Shown: positions 1-7,360, numbered from the stretch's first letter. The stretch is DNA of 15,393 nucleotides from an uncultured Bacilli bacterium (GCA_944345045.1 CALVMI010000038.1:1-15393); one strand, 5' to 3'. Made by a program: numbers and translations. Notes: generated by a model from the letters alone, not told the origin.

Positions 1-161
1 GGTATAATGGAAACAGATATTTTATATATCAAGCAGAGCCATGGTTTGTACGTAGTACGCTTTTTATGTATGGCAATATAAACGGTATTACGGGATCAGA
101 AAATCATACTGGTGCTGAAAATGACACCATGTCATTTCGCCTCATCTTGACCCCAATATAA
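1..161 (+). CDS. C-terminal end of a surface-type protein (partial)
   Basis: Only the last ~52 codons lie in the window; reading begins at base 3 and ends at TAA 159-161. The tail contains a PWFVR segment and ends in SFRLILTPI. From memory, this resembles the closing part of long exported proteins common in uncultured gut Firmicutes, in which an aromatic W-[FY]-x-R segment is followed by a terminal SFR-[VI]-[VL]-L-x-P strand, as in DUF1566/Fib_succ-like domains. That family link is an inference from pattern only. The stop codon directly abuts the stop codon of the convergent gene at 162. No terminator separates them. The start, any signal peptide and the full domain layout lie outside the window. 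Confidence 0.6.
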   Translation, partial: YNGNRYFIYQAEPWFVRSTLFMYGNINGITGSENHTGAENDTMSFRLILTPI

Positions 162-527
162 TCATTCTTTTTTCTTATTAATTCCAACCATACTACCAAG
201 AGTACTAGATAAAATCAAGACAACATAATAAATAAATCTAGATAAAGAAAAACCGGTTTGATAAAAAAGTAAATTGATAATAATAAGCAGTAATATTAAA
301 GAGGCACCAATCTTTAAACCTTCCAAATATCCTTTTGCTTGAGCTTTTTTACCGTATTCAAAACCAATAATAATAAAAAATAAAATCATGCCAATCATAA
401 TAATAGTATCCGTTGTTTTCGTGTGCATAATATTTCCGACATTAAAACAAGTCAAAATTGCTATAAAAAGAATCATACAAAGAAGAAATATTCCAAAAGT
501 TTTCCCATATTTTTTTAAAGTTTTCAT
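162..527 (-). CDS. TIGR04086 family (YrzE-like) four-helix membrane protein
   Basis: This 121-residue protein has four hydrophobic segments at roughly residues 9-27, 39-56, 70-87 and 97-114. A short charged loop (EYGKKAQAKGYLEGLKIGASL) between the second and third segments is typical of the TIGR04086/YrzE family, whose function is unknown. I chose the ATG at 527. An in-frame GTG at 536 lies inside the Shine-Dalgarno AGGTGA (533-538), which sits 5 bases before the ATG, so the longer reading is not credible. The gene is divergent from the YetF-like gene, with 74 bases between the starts. It is convergent with the partial gene ending at 161. The protein is expected to be an integral membrane protein. 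The family assignment rests on size, topology and loop sequence. Confidence 0.65.
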   Translation of the reverse strand: MKTLKKYGKTFGIFLLCMILFIAILTCFNVGNIMHTKTTDTIIMIGMILFFIIIGFEYGKKAQAKGYLEGLKIGASLILLLIIINLLFYQTGFSLSRFIYYVVLILSSTLGSMVGINKKKE

Positions 528-601
528 ATAAATCACCTAATAAAGTATATGTAGTGATTAAAAAAATAGAATTGTGACCATAATAAAAATAGGTGAAGGA
601 T

Positions 602-1249
602 ATGGGAGAAATTTTAGCTGTCGTTTTTCGAACAATATTTTTTTATTTCTTTATTATTTTGTTATACCGAATTATGGGAAAAAGAGAAATAGGCCAATTA
701 GGTATTATTGATTTAATTGTCTCCATTTTGATGGCCGAATTAGTCGCGATTTCAATCGAAAATATTGACAAAAGTTTATGGCAAACGATTATTCCGTTAA
801 CGTTATTAGGAATACTTGAAATCGTTTTAGCTTTTATTAGTATAAAATCCCGAACATTTCGAACTTTTTTTGGCGGTAAGCCTTCACTTATCATTTGTAA
901 TGGCAAAGTGAATTATAAAGAAATGGTTCGTCAAAGATACAGTATGGATGATCTACTTCTTAGCATGCGTCAAAAAAGCATTCATGACATTGGCCAAATC
1001 GAATACGCTTTTCTGGAACCTAATGGTAAATTATCTATTTTTGAATACAAACCATTTCGCCTTCATTCTAGTTATCCAATGCCTTTGATTTTAGATGGCG
1101 AGATTAACAAAAAGACTCTAAATTTCATCAAAAAAGATCATCTTTGGTTAGAAGAAGAACTTGCTAAGAAAAATTTAGGAGTAAAAGATGTTTTCTATGC
1201 TTTTTATAAGAAGAAAAAAATTTATATTATTAAAAAGAGTGAAGTATAA
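602..1249 (+). CDS. YetF/DUF421 family membrane protein
   Basis: The protein has 215 residues. The N-terminal ~80 residues form three membrane helices and carry the family signature MGKREIGQLGIIDLIVSILMAE. The remainder is the soluble YetF domain, with ...RQRYSMDDLLLSMRQKSI.D.GQIEYAFLEPNGKLSIF as its core. B. subtilis homologues (YetF, YdfS, YrbG and others) are integral membrane proteins of poorly defined function, and some sporulating clostridia link the family to germination. The start is set at ATG 602 because AGGTGA at 591-596 lies 5 bases upstream; an earlier in-frame GTG at 593 falls inside that ribosome site. The gene is followed immediately by a hairpin terminator, so it appears to be monocistronic. 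The lysine-rich C-terminal tail is unremarkable. Confidence 0.85.
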   Translation: MGEILAVVFRTIFFYFFIILLYRIMGKREIGQLGIIDLIVSILMAELVAISIENIDKSLWQTIIPLTLLGILEIVLAFISIKSRTFRTFFGGKPSLIICNGKVNYKEMVRQRYSMDDLLLSMRQKSIHDIGQIEYAFLEPNGKLSIFEYKPFRLHSSYPMPLILDGEINKKTLNFIKKDHLWLEEELAKKNLGVKDVFYAFYKKKKIYIIKKSEV

Positions 1250-1254
1250 AAATC

Positions 1255-1277
1255 GACAAGTTTTGCTTGTCTTTTTT
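1255..1277 (+). terminator. Rho-independent terminator after the YetF-like gene
   Basis: Arms GACAAG (1255-1260) and CTTGTC (1266-1271) form a 6-bp stem around a 5-base loop, followed by six T residues. It begins 6 bases after the stop codon. Confidence 0.75.
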
Positions 1278-1301
1278 GTTATGATGATGTTGGTGATATC
1301 G

Positions 1302-1730
1302 ATGAAAAAGAAACTTTTGATAATTTTTCTAGCTCTAGTAACGGGTACGATTTTAGCTTTTGTAACCTTAGTGTATTTTGAAAAGCCATTTAAAGAAGAA
1401 TACCTTAACATTTATGCTTTGCAAACTGGAGCCTATCGTTCTTATGAAAATGCCTTAAAGGAAAGAGAAAAGTTTGAAAGTGCGGTCATTTTAGAAAATG
1501 GAGGTCTTTATCTAGTGTTAGTAGGAGCATCAACTAGTGAAACGGGTCTTTTAAAAATTTCTGGAGTTCTAAATAAAAAGGGGATCAATTATTACCAAAA
1601 AGAACTACAAATTAAGGAAAGCGATCAAGAAAAATTTTGGGAATACAATATGCTTTTAGAACGAGCGACTAAAGAAGAAACGATTTTGCTATTAAATACT
1701 AAAATATTAGAAACGATGGTGCAAGTATGA
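1302..1730 (+). CDS. SPOR-domain single-pass membrane protein (SpoIIB-like position)
   Basis: The protein has 142 residues: a basic MKKK start, one membrane helix (~4-24), then an extracytoplasmic region. Residues ~35-90 read as a SPOR domain: YALQTGAYRSYENALKEREKF, a YLVLVGASTSE strand, then a helix and ...KGINYYQKEL. SPOR domains bind denuded peptidoglycan at division septa. In B. subtilis the SPOR protein SpoIIB is encoded just upstream of radC-mreBCD, so position and architecture both suggest a SpoIIB-type role in septal wall remodelling during engulfment. Sequence identity with SpoIIB cannot be tested here. ATG 1302 is preferred because GGTGA (1292-1296) lies 5 bases before it and the TM starts cleanly; the reading frame stays open upstream into the YetF gene. 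The stop overlaps the radC start by 4 bases (ATGA). Confidence 0.7.
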   Translation: MKKKLLIIFLALVTGTILAFVTLVYFEKPFKEEYLNIYALQTGAYRSYENALKEREKFESAVILENGGLYLVLVGASTSETGLLKISGVLNKKGINYYQKELQIKESDQEKFWEYNMLLERATKEETILLLNTKILETMVQV

Positions 1731-2416
1731 GTTATCTAATCAAAGATTTACCAGAAGAAGAAAAACCAAGAGAAAAAGCCAAAAAATATGGTTTCTCATC
1801 TTTAAGTGATTCGGAGCTTTTAGCAATACTTCTTCGAACTGGAACAAAAGAGTGTTCAGTTATTGATTTATCAAGAAATATATTAAAAGAGTTTGGAACA
1901 ATAGAAGGCCTTTTGGATGCCCGAATTACAAGTTTACAAAATATTTTGGGAATGGGCGAAGTAAAAGCCATAACCCTTTTAGCTAGCTTAGAACTTGCTA
2001 GAAGAATAAAAGCTTCAGATCAAAAAGCCAAAAGACAAATTAAAGAAAGTAAAGATGTGTATGAATATTTTGTAGGGGACTTTTTTCATAGTGATCAAGA
2101 AAAATTTTATGCGCTTTTTCTCGATTCAAAAAATTATATTTTAGCTACTAAGCTTTTGTTTGTGGGTACGATTAATCAAAGTTTTGTTCATCCAAGAGAT
2201 ATTTTTAAAGAAGCTCTTTTAAATAATGCTGTCAAAATTATTTGTGTTCATAATCATCCGAGTGGTGATGTTACCCCAAGCACTGCTGATATAGAAATAA
2301 CGAAAAAATTAAAGAAAATAGGGGATTTAATGAATATTCCCGTTATTGATCATGTGATTATTGGTAAAGATAAATATTACAGTTTTTTAGAAAGAAATGG
2401 AGAGATTTTCGCGTGA
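1727..2416 (+). CDS. radC: RadC-like JAB-domain protein
   Basis: The protein has 229 residues, normal for the family. A helix-hairpin-helix region (~residues 30-95, including LGMGEVKAITLLASLEL) precedes a JAB/MPN metalloenzyme-fold domain. The zinc-site motif is intact: H175-N-H177-P-S-G, S185 and D188 (HxHPSGx7Sx2D). Despite its name, a repair role for RadC is not supported in bacteria, and the biochemical function is unsettled. It is the second gene of the SPOR-radC-mreC-mreD operon, overlapping the SPOR gene by 4 bases and mreC by 4 bases (GTGA), so translation is probably coupled. Its place next to mreC matches the Bacillus order, where mreB would normally lie between radC and mreC. Confidence 0.92.
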   Translation: MSYLIKDLPEEEKPREKAKKYGFSSLSDSELLAILLRTGTKECSVIDLSRNILKEFGTIEGLLDARITSLQNILGMGEVKAITLLASLELARRIKASDQKAKRQIKESKDVYEYFVGDFFHSDQEKFYALFLDSKNYILATKLLFVGTINQSFVHPRDIFKEALLNNAVKIICVHNHPSGDVTPSTADIEITKKLKKIGDLMNIPVIDHVIIGKDKYYSFLERNGEIFA

Positions 2417-3069
2417 AAAAAGGATTTTGGTATATATTTTTTTTCTTTTTCCTTCTTTTTTTCTTTTTTGGCAAAGATATTGTGTATTCTCTATGGGTAA
2501 AAACAGATTGGAATTTAGAAAAAAATATCGTTTTGGATAGTGAATATGAAAGATTAAAAAAAGAATACACTCTTCTTTTAGAAAAAACAAATTTAGAAGT
2601 TCCATTTTTAGAAGAGGGGATCGTAAGTAAAGTAGTAGTTCATGATCCATACATTTTTTTTGATAAAATTACAATTTTAAAAGGAAAAAACGATGGTATT
2701 GAATTAGGTGATGCTGTTTTAAACGAAATGGGTCTGATTGGTAAAGTATCTCTTGTTTTTGATAATTACAGTGAAGTTGAACTGATCACTTCTGGGGCTA
2801 CATACTCAGTTAGAATTCAAAATAGTTATGGCATTTTAAAACAAAAAGATGGCAAATTACAAGTGGAAGACATTACAAGTAAAGAAGAGATAAAAAAAGA
2901 AGAAATCATTTATACTTCTTCTTTTACGGATATACCAGGCGATATTCCAATTGGAAAAGTAGTAGAGGTAAATTCTTCTTCGATTTCTCAAACGCTTGTT
3001 ATAGAACCCTTAGTAGATTTTCAAAACTTAAATTATGTTTGGATTAGAAAGCGAGTTATTTATGAATAA
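2413..3069 (+). CDS. mreC: Rod shape-determining protein MreC (short)
   Basis: The protein has 218 residues, with one N-terminal membrane helix (~5-20, very rich in Phe), a short helical linker (~30-58) and then the MreC beta-domain. That domain shows DPYIFFDKITILKGKNDGIELGDAVLNEMGLIGKV, matching the usual DP...f...i.id.G...gl..g..Vv...GliGkV pattern, and the C-terminal ...DIPIGKVVEV...L..V.PLVDFQNLNYVWI. MreC is an extracytoplasmic scaffold of the elongation machinery, linking MreB/RodA/PBP2 to the membrane. The start is GTG 2413, overlapping the radC stop; GGAGA at 2399-2403 is 9 bases upstream. It is shorter than the typical ~270-300 residues, mainly because the coiled coil is reduced. No mreB lies in the window. 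Confidence 0.88.
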   Translation: MKKGFWYIFFFFFLLFFFFGKDIVYSLWVKTDWNLEKNIVLDSEYERLKKEYTLLLEKTNLEVPFLEEGIVSKVVVHDPYIFFDKITILKGKNDGIELGDAVLNEMGLIGKVSLVFDNYSEVELITSGATYSVRIQNSYGILKQKDGKLQVEDITSKEEIKKEEIIYTSSFTDIPGDIPIGKVVEVNSSSISQTLVIEPLVDFQNLNYVWIRKRVIYE

Positions 3070-3418
3070 TTATTTACCTTTATTTTTTTATGTTACATTG
3101 TTTTCTTATTCTAAAGAAAAAGTCTTTCCTTTTCTTCTTTTTGCATCTTGTTTTATTAGTTTTATTGTGTATTCTTTTTCTTTACTTCCCGTTTTACTTA
3201 CAATTATTTTTTATGTTTTAAATCGTTCTTGGCATTTACCACATCGTCTAAAAAACATGTATTTTCGCACTTGTTTTAATACGACTTTATATATAGGAAT
3301 TTTCATACTTGTCACTGGCAAAAATACTCTTGTTCTTTTACTTAGCAATATCTTATGGAATATTTTCTTTTCTCATCTTCTTTTTAATAAAAGAAATCTT
3401 AATTTTTCAAGAAAATAG
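3062..3418 (+). CDS. mreD: MreD-like membrane protein (short)
   Basis: The protein has 118 residues and is almost entirely membrane-embedded, with about four helices. It starts at ATG 3062, inside the last codons of mreC (8-base overlap). The ribosome site is weak (AAGCGAG region), which suggests coupled translation. The call is based mainly on position after mreC and on hydrophobicity; MreD proteins are poorly conserved. It is short compared with the usual ~160-170 residues. The 3' end overlaps the convergent Crp/Fnr-family gene by 20 bases (3399-3418), with no terminator between the two converging units. An alternative description is simply an uncharacterised membrane protein translated with MreC. 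Confidence 0.65.
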   Translation: MNNYLPLFFYVTLFSYSKEKVFPFLLFASCFISFIVYSFSLLPVLLTIIFYVLNRSWHLPHRLKNMYFRTCFNTTLYIGIFILVTGKNTLVLLLSNILWNIFFSHLLFNKRNLNFSRK

Positions 3419-3983
3419 TTCTTCCTGATCTTTTAATTTTTCTTTTCTTTTCTAATTCGTTTAATTTGCGCATTAAACTGCTTCGATCTACGCCTAAATA
3501 ATCAGCTAAGTCTTTATAAGTAATAGGAATTTCAAATTTTTTATTTTTTTCCTTACGCGCTAGAACTTTAAAATAAGAAAGCAGTTTTTCTTCCATACTT
3601 TTCTTTTGCAAAATCGTGTTTTTTTGATTTAAATAACGAATATAAGCCATCATTTTATCCAAAAAGAAACGTAAAAATTGTGGATTGGTATTTTGCATAA
3701 ATAAAAGATAATCAAAAAAATAAATTTCAGCATCTGTATTACATTCTAAAAAAAGATCATTCTCATCATTGTAAATCCACAATTTTGAAAAAATTTCTCC
3801 GCTGTTATACTCATCAATATATAATAAATTTCCTTCTTCATCAGAACGCATTAAAGAAACTTTGCCACTTTTTACTAAAGCAATTTCTTTTTTATTTGCT
3901 TGAAAAACAGGAATAAATTCCCCTTTTTTAAAAGTAGTAGGGGTCTCTGTAATAGGCAAATCTTCTAACAAAATTGTATTCAT
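3399..3983 (-). CDS. Crp/Fnr-family transcriptional regulator
   Basis: The protein has 194 residues. Residues ~15-95 form a cyclic-nucleotide-binding-like beta-roll (EIALVKSGKVSLMRSDEEGNLLYIDEYNSGEIFS). A dimerisation helix follows at ~105-130. The C-terminal winged helix at ~150-192 contains TYKDLADYLGVDRSSLMRKLNELEKK. Only one cysteine is present, so an Fnr-type iron-sulfur cluster is unlikely. The beta-roll also lacks the RxA cAMP contact of true CRP. The ligand is therefore unknown and the protein resembles the Firmicute Crp/Fnr branch that includes ArcR/Flp. The start is firm: AAGGAGG lies 7 bases before ATG 3983. It is divergent from nrdD, and a matching candidate operator is present in both promoters, suggesting that it controls anaerobic deoxynucleotide synthesis and itself. 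Confidence 0.85.
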   Translation of the reverse strand: MNTILLEDLPITETPTTFKKGEFIPVFQANKKEIALVKSGKVSLMRSDEEGNLLYIDEYNSGEIFSKLWIYNDENDLFLECNTDAEIYFFDYLLFMQNTNPQFLRFFLDKMMAYIRYLNQKNTILQKKSMEEKLLSYFKVLARKEKNKKFEIPITYKDLADYLGVDRSSLMRKLNELEKKRKIKRSGRTIFLKN

Positions 3984-4005
3984 AGAGAACCCTCCTTATG
4001 GACAC

Positions 4006-4034
4006 ATTATAACACGATAATTTAAGTGTTGCAA
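4006..4034 (-). promoter_or_regulatory. Promoter of the Crp/Fnr-family regulator
   Basis: On the minus strand TTGCAA (4029-4034), a 17-base spacer and TATAAT (4006-4011) with an extended TGT before the -10 predict a start near 3999. This is 16 bases from the start codon, with the strong ribosome site in between. Confidence 0.75.
4011..4030. repeat. Second dyad within the regulator promoter spacer
   Basis: AACAC (4011-4015) and GTGTT (4026-4030) form a perfect inverted repeat with a 10-base gap, lying between -10 and -35 of the minus-strand promoter. It shares its GTGTT arm with the neighbouring candidate operator, so the two could be competing or cooperative binding registers. Confidence 0.4.
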
Positions 4035-4041
4035 TTATCAC
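4026..4041. promoter_or_regulatory. Candidate Crp/Fnr-type operator, regulator side
   Basis: GTGTT-N6-ATCAC is an imperfect dyad with the 5-6-5 geometry of Crp/Fnr-family sites. It covers the -35 of the regulator's own promoter (centre about -34 from the predicted start), the expected position for autorepression. Its core TGTTGCAATTATCAC recurs, with two changes, before nrdD at 4139-4153. Confidence 0.55.
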
Positions 4042-4137
4042 TCTAAAAGATTTTTGACAAATTTTGACAGTCAGTTTGTAAACCGATGACAGCTACTTTT
4101 TCTTTTGAAATCGCGACTTTTTTTCTTTTTGAAAATT

Positions 4138-4153
4138 ATGTTGCAAAAATCAC
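4138..4153. promoter_or_regulatory. Candidate Crp/Fnr-type operator, nrdD side
   Basis: ATGTT-N6-ATCAC, core TGTTGCAAAAATCAC, differs at two central bases from the site at 4027-4041. Its centre is about 43 bases before the predicted nrdD transcription start, close to the -41.5 position of class II Crp/Fnr activators. Confidence 0.5.
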
Positions 4154-4155
4154 AC

Positions 4156-4182
4156 TTGAATATAAAAGAACTTTGCTATAAT
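4156..4182 (+). promoter_or_regulatory. nrdD operon promoter
   Basis: TATAAT (4177-4182) is preceded by TGC, giving an extended -10. The best -35 is TTGAAT (4156-4161) with a short 15-base spacer, which suggests dependence on the extended -10 and/or an activator bound at 4138-4153. The predicted start is near 4189. Confidence 0.65.
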
Positions 4183-4206
4183 CTTTTTAGAATTGGGAGT
4201 GAATAT

Positions 4207-6357
4207 ATGAGTAGTAGTACAATTACAGATGTGAAAATCATCAAAAGAAACGGCAATAAAGAAGATTTTAATCCTGAGAAAATTAAAGTTGCTATTAGAA
4301 AAAGTGCCGAAAGAGTAATGATTACTTTAACCCCTGAGGCCGAAGAAGAAGTAGTCAAAATTGTCTTAGATTATATCGAGACAGGAACGGGAGATTTAGA
4401 AGTTGCGCAAATTCATAATTGTGTGGAAGCAGCCTTAGAGCAAGTAAATCCTTTAGTGGCCAAAAGTTACCGAGAATATAGAAATTATAAAAAAGACTTT
4501 GTCCATATTTTAGATAAAGTTTATCAAAAAGCCCAAGCAATTAACTATATTGGTGATAAGGAAAACTCAAATACCGATAGTGCATTAGTTGCAACTCAAA
4601 GAAGTTTGACTTATGGGGCATTGAATAAAGAATTATATAAAAAATTCTTTTTAACCAAAGAAGAAATAGAAGCATGCGAAGACGGTTATATTTACATTCA
4701 CGACATGAGTGCTAGAAGAGATACAATGAACTGTTGTTTATGTGATATAGGCTCTGTTTTAAAAGATGGTTTTGAAATGGGTAATATTTGGTACAATGAA
4801 CCTAAAACCTTAGAGACCGCTTTTGCTGTATTAGGCGATGTTGTTATTCATACCGCGGCAATGCAATACGGTGGCTTTACAGTACCAGAAATTGATACAA
4901 TCCTAGCGCCTTATGCCAAAAAAAGTTATGATAAATATTTTAAAGAATATCTAAGTATTCGTGGCGAAAAAGAAGACAAAGATGGTAAAGCAAGTGAATA
5001 TGCTTGGCAAAAAACAACTCGTGAATGTGAACAAGGATACCAAGGAGTAGAATATAAATTAAATACCATTGGTTCTTCACGTGGCGATTATCCGTTTGTA
5101 ACATTTACCTTTGGTATCGAACAAGATCCATTTGGTCAAATGATTACCAAAACAATCTTAAATACCCATCGTAAAGGTCAAGGAAAACCAGGTTTTAGAA
5201 AACCGACTCTTTTTCCAAAACTAGTCTTTTTATACGATAAAGACTTACATAAAAAAGGTAAACCTTTGGCGGAAAGTTTTGATACAGCCCTAAAGTGCAG
5301 TGCGAAAACAATGTATCCAGATTACTTGTCTTTGACTGGAGAAGGGTATGTTTCTGAAATCTATAAAAAATATCACCGAGTTATAAGTCCAATGGGTTGT
5401 CGTGCCTTTTTATCGCCATGGTATGAAAGAGGGGGTATGACGCCGGCAGATAGTAAAGATAAACCGGTTTTTATTGGCCGATTTAATATTGGAGCTATTT
5501 CTCTAAATTTACCAATGATCTTAGCTAAAGCTCGTGAAGAACAAAAAGATTTTCACGAAGTGCTAGATTATTATCTCGAAATGATTCGCAAAGTTCATTT
5601 AAGAACCTATCAATATCTAGGCAAAAGAAAAGCGAGTATTAATCCAATTGCTTTCTGTGAAGGTGGTTTCTATGGGGGTCACTTAAAACCAAATGAAGCC
5701 ATTGAACCAGTTTTAGAAAGCGCTACAGCATCATTTGGTATTACTGCTTTAAATGAACTTCAAGAATTATATAACGGAAAATCCATTGTCGAAGATGGTG
5801 AGTTTGCTTTAGAAACAATGAAATACATTAATCAAAAAATAACCGAATTCAAAGAAGAAGATCATCGTCTTTATGCTATTTATGGTACTCCAGCTGAAAG
5901 TTTATGTGGCTTACAAGTTGAGCAATTTCGAAAAAAATATGGTGTTGTTGAGGGTGTAAGTTCTCGTGAATATGTTTCAAATAGTTTCCATTGTGGTGTT
6001 TGGGAAGATATCACCGGCATTCAAAAACAAGATTTAGAAGCTAGATTTTGGGATTTATTTAACGGTGGTAAAATACAATACGTAAGATATAATTTGAATT
6101 ACAATGAAAAAGCAATGCGTACCTATATTGAAAGAGCAATGGAAAAAGGTTTCTATGAAGGTGTCAATCTTTCCCTTGCTTATTGCAATAACTGTGGTCA
6201 TGAAGAATTAGATATGGATGTTTGTCCAAAATGTGGCAGTGATGATTTAGTAAAAATCGACCGAATGAATGGTTATTTATCATACTCGAGAGTTCATGGT
6301 GATACTCGTCTAAATCACGCGAAAATGGTCGAAATATCTGAAAGGAAATCCATGTAA
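4207..6357 (+). CDS. nrdD: Anaerobic (class III) ribonucleoside-triphosphate reductase
   Basis: The protein has 716 residues. An N-terminal ATP-cone (~6-98, VKIIKRNGNKEDFNPEKIKVAIRKS) is followed by the ten-stranded reductase barrel. Cysteine motifs MNCCLCDIGS and SPMGCRAFLSPW correspond to the catalytic positions. A C-terminal zinc site has C660, C663, C673 and C676 (CxxC...CxxC). The glycyl-radical loop RMNGYLSYSRVHGDTRLN carries the radical at G689. The enzyme makes dNTPs under anoxia using formate or thiol reductant and is activated by NrdG. The start is ATG 4207, with GGGAGTG 5 bases upstream. A longer in-frame reading from 4105 would run through the promoter and is rejected. It is first in the nrdD-nrdG-dut operon. 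I saw no NrdR-box pair upstream, so the adjacent Crp/Fnr-family protein may supply control. Confidence 0.96.
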   Translation: MSSSTITDVKIIKRNGNKEDFNPEKIKVAIRKSAERVMITLTPEAEEEVVKIVLDYIETGTGDLEVAQIHNCVEAALEQVNPLVAKSYREYRNYKKDFVHILDKVYQKAQAINYIGDKENSNTDSALVATQRSLTYGALNKELYKKFFLTKEEIEACEDGYIYIHDMSARRDTMNCCLCDIGSVLKDGFEMGNIWYNEPKTLETAFAVLGDVVIHTAAMQYGGFTVPEIDTILAPYAKKSYDKYFKEYLSIRGEKEDKDGKASEYAWQKTTRECEQGYQGVEYKLNTIGSSRGDYPFVTFTFGIEQDPFGQMITKTILNTHRKGQGKPGFRKPTLFPKLVFLYDKDLHKKGKPLAESFDTALKCSAKTMYPDYLSLTGEGYVSEIYKKYHRVISPMGCRAFLSPWYERGGMTPADSKDKPVFIGRFNIGAISLNLPMILAKAREEQKDFHEVLDYYLEMIRKVHLRTYQYLGKRKASINPIAFCEGGFYGGHLKPNEAIEPVLESATASFGITALNELQELYNGKSIVEDGEFALETMKYINQKITEFKEEDHRLYAIYGTPAESLCGLQVEQFRKKYGVVEGVSSREYVSNSFHCGVWEDITGIQKQDLEARFWDLFNGGKIQYVRYNLNYNEKAMRTYIERAMEKGFYEGVNLSLAYCNNCGHEELDMDVCPKCGSDDLVKIDRMNGYLSYSRVHGDTRLNHAKMVEISERKSM

Positions 6358-6899
6358 TGAAATATCATAATATTACCAAAGCGGATATGTTAAATGGTGA
6401 AGGCTTACGAGTTGTTTTATGGGTAAGTGGTTGTTCGCACGCTTGCCCTGGATGCCATAATCAAATTACATGGAATTCAAACAACGGCTTATTATTTGAT
6501 GAAGATGCGAAAAAAGAAATATTTTCTGAATTAGAAACAGATTGGTGTGATGGCTTAACCCTTTCTGGCGGTGATCCTTTATTCAAATTAAATCGTGAGG
6601 AAATAGCTTCCTTAGTAAAAGAAGTTCGTGAAAAATATCCTCATAAAACCATTTGGCTATATACCGGATATACTTGGGAAGAATTGCAAAAAGAAAAGAA
6701 AAAAGATCAAAATTTAGTGACCATTTTAGAAAACGTCGATGTATTATTAGACGGCAAATTCATTCTGCAACAAGCTGATGAAAAAATTCATTATGTTGGC
6801 AGTAGAAACCAAAGAATTATTGACGTGCCAAAGTCTTTAAAAGAAAATAAGATTATTTTATATATTGATAATACAAAATTAGAAGGAGCAACTATATGA
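6357..6899 (+). CDS. nrdG: NrdD-activating radical SAM enzyme
   Basis: The protein has 180 residues. The radical SAM cluster motif CxxxCxxC is C26-SHA-C30-PG-C33, in the NrdG setting MLNGEGLRVVLWVSGCSHACPGCHN. A SAM-binding LSGGDPLF segment lies near residues 68-75. NrdG uses reduced flavodoxin and SAM to place the glycyl radical on NrdD. The start codon overlaps the nrdD stop by one base (TAATGA) and the stop overlaps dut by four bases (ATGA), so the three proteins are made from one coupled message. A NrdG-type activase next to its NrdD is the usual arrangement. Confidence 0.95.
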   Translation: MKYHNITKADMLNGEGLRVVLWVSGCSHACPGCHNQITWNSNNGLLFDEDAKKEIFSELETDWCDGLTLSGGDPLFKLNREEIASLVKEVREKYPHKTIWLYTGYTWEELQKEKKKDQNLVTILENVDVLLDGKFILQQADEKIHYVGSRNQRIIDVPKSLKENKIILYIDNTKLEGATI

Positions 6900-7360
6900 A
6901 AAAAAGAGGATTTGAAGTAGTAAAAGGTTATGAAAACAAAGATATTCATCTTCCTGTTAGAAAAACAACCTATTCAGCTGGTTATGACATTGAAGCTGCT
7001 GAAGATATAACTATTCCTATATATGAAAAAGGTATTAAACCAACGTTAATTCCAACAGGCTTAAAAGCATATTGTGAAGAAGATGAATATATCATGTTAG
7101 TAAATCGTAGCTCAGGCCCAAAAAAAGGTTTTTTAATGGCGAATAGTATTGGCATTATTGATCACGATTACTATGGTAACGAAGATAACGATGGCCATAT
7201 TTATTTTCAATATTTTAATTGTTCTGATAAAGAAGTTCTTGTTCATAAAGGCGATGTTATCGGTCAAGCAATCTTTCAAAAATACTATAAAGTAGATGAA
7301 GATACACCTCTTAATAGTATTAGAAAAGGTGGCTTTGGTTCCACAGATGAAAAAAAATAG
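6896..7360 (+). CDS. dut: Trimeric-type dUTP diphosphatase
   Basis: The protein has 154 residues and carries all five dUTPase motifs: I SAGYDIEA (~27-34), II NRSSGPKKG (70-78), III GIIDHDYYG (86-94) with the catalytic aspartate region, IV KGDVIGQAIFQ (118-128) and V RKGGFGSTD (143-151). The enzyme hydrolyses dUTP to dUMP and pyrophosphate, keeping uracil out of DNA and feeding dTMP synthesis. An acidic insert (NEDNDG) follows motif III. Motif I is AGYDI rather than the common AGxDL, a conservative change seen in many Firmicute and phage enzymes. It is third in the operon after nrdG, a functional pairing of dNTP production and dUTP removal. ATG 6896 overlaps the nrdG stop. Confidence 0.92.
   Translation: MKKRGFEVVKGYENKDIHLPVRKTTYSAGYDIEAAEDITIPIYEKGIKPTLIPTGLKAYCEEDEYIMLVNRSSGPKKGFLMANSIGIIDHDYYGNEDNDGHIYFQYFNCSDKEVLVHKGDVIGQAIFQKYYKVDEDTPLNSIRKGGFGSTDEKK

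Noticed and set aside
643..906. Opposite-strand and alternate-frame ORFs within yetF, radC, mreC, nrdD, the ATPase and the CPBP-like gene
   Set aside because: They lack ribosome sites and recognisable domains and are fully covered by well-supported genes in another frame.
1277..1285. Extended -10 promoter (TGT-TATGAT) before the SPOR gene
   Set aside because: No -35 is present and transcription would start at or inside the ribosome site, so I did not list it. The operon promoter may lie within the end of the YetF gene.
1188..1301. Longer SPOR protein starting inside the YetF gene
   Set aside because: It lies across the terminator at 1255-1277 and has no ribosome site. ATG 1302 has GGTGA at 5 bases and gives a proper membrane-anchor N-terminus.
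4051..4070. TTTTGACA direct repeats as an NrdR box or upstream nrdD promoter
   Set aside because: They do not match the palindromic NrdR box, and no -10 stands at the right distance from either copy.
4105..4206. N-terminal extension of NrdD from an upstream ATG
   Set aside because: It would run through the -10 TATAAT and the ribosome site, and NrdD homology begins with the ATP-cone just after ATG 4207.
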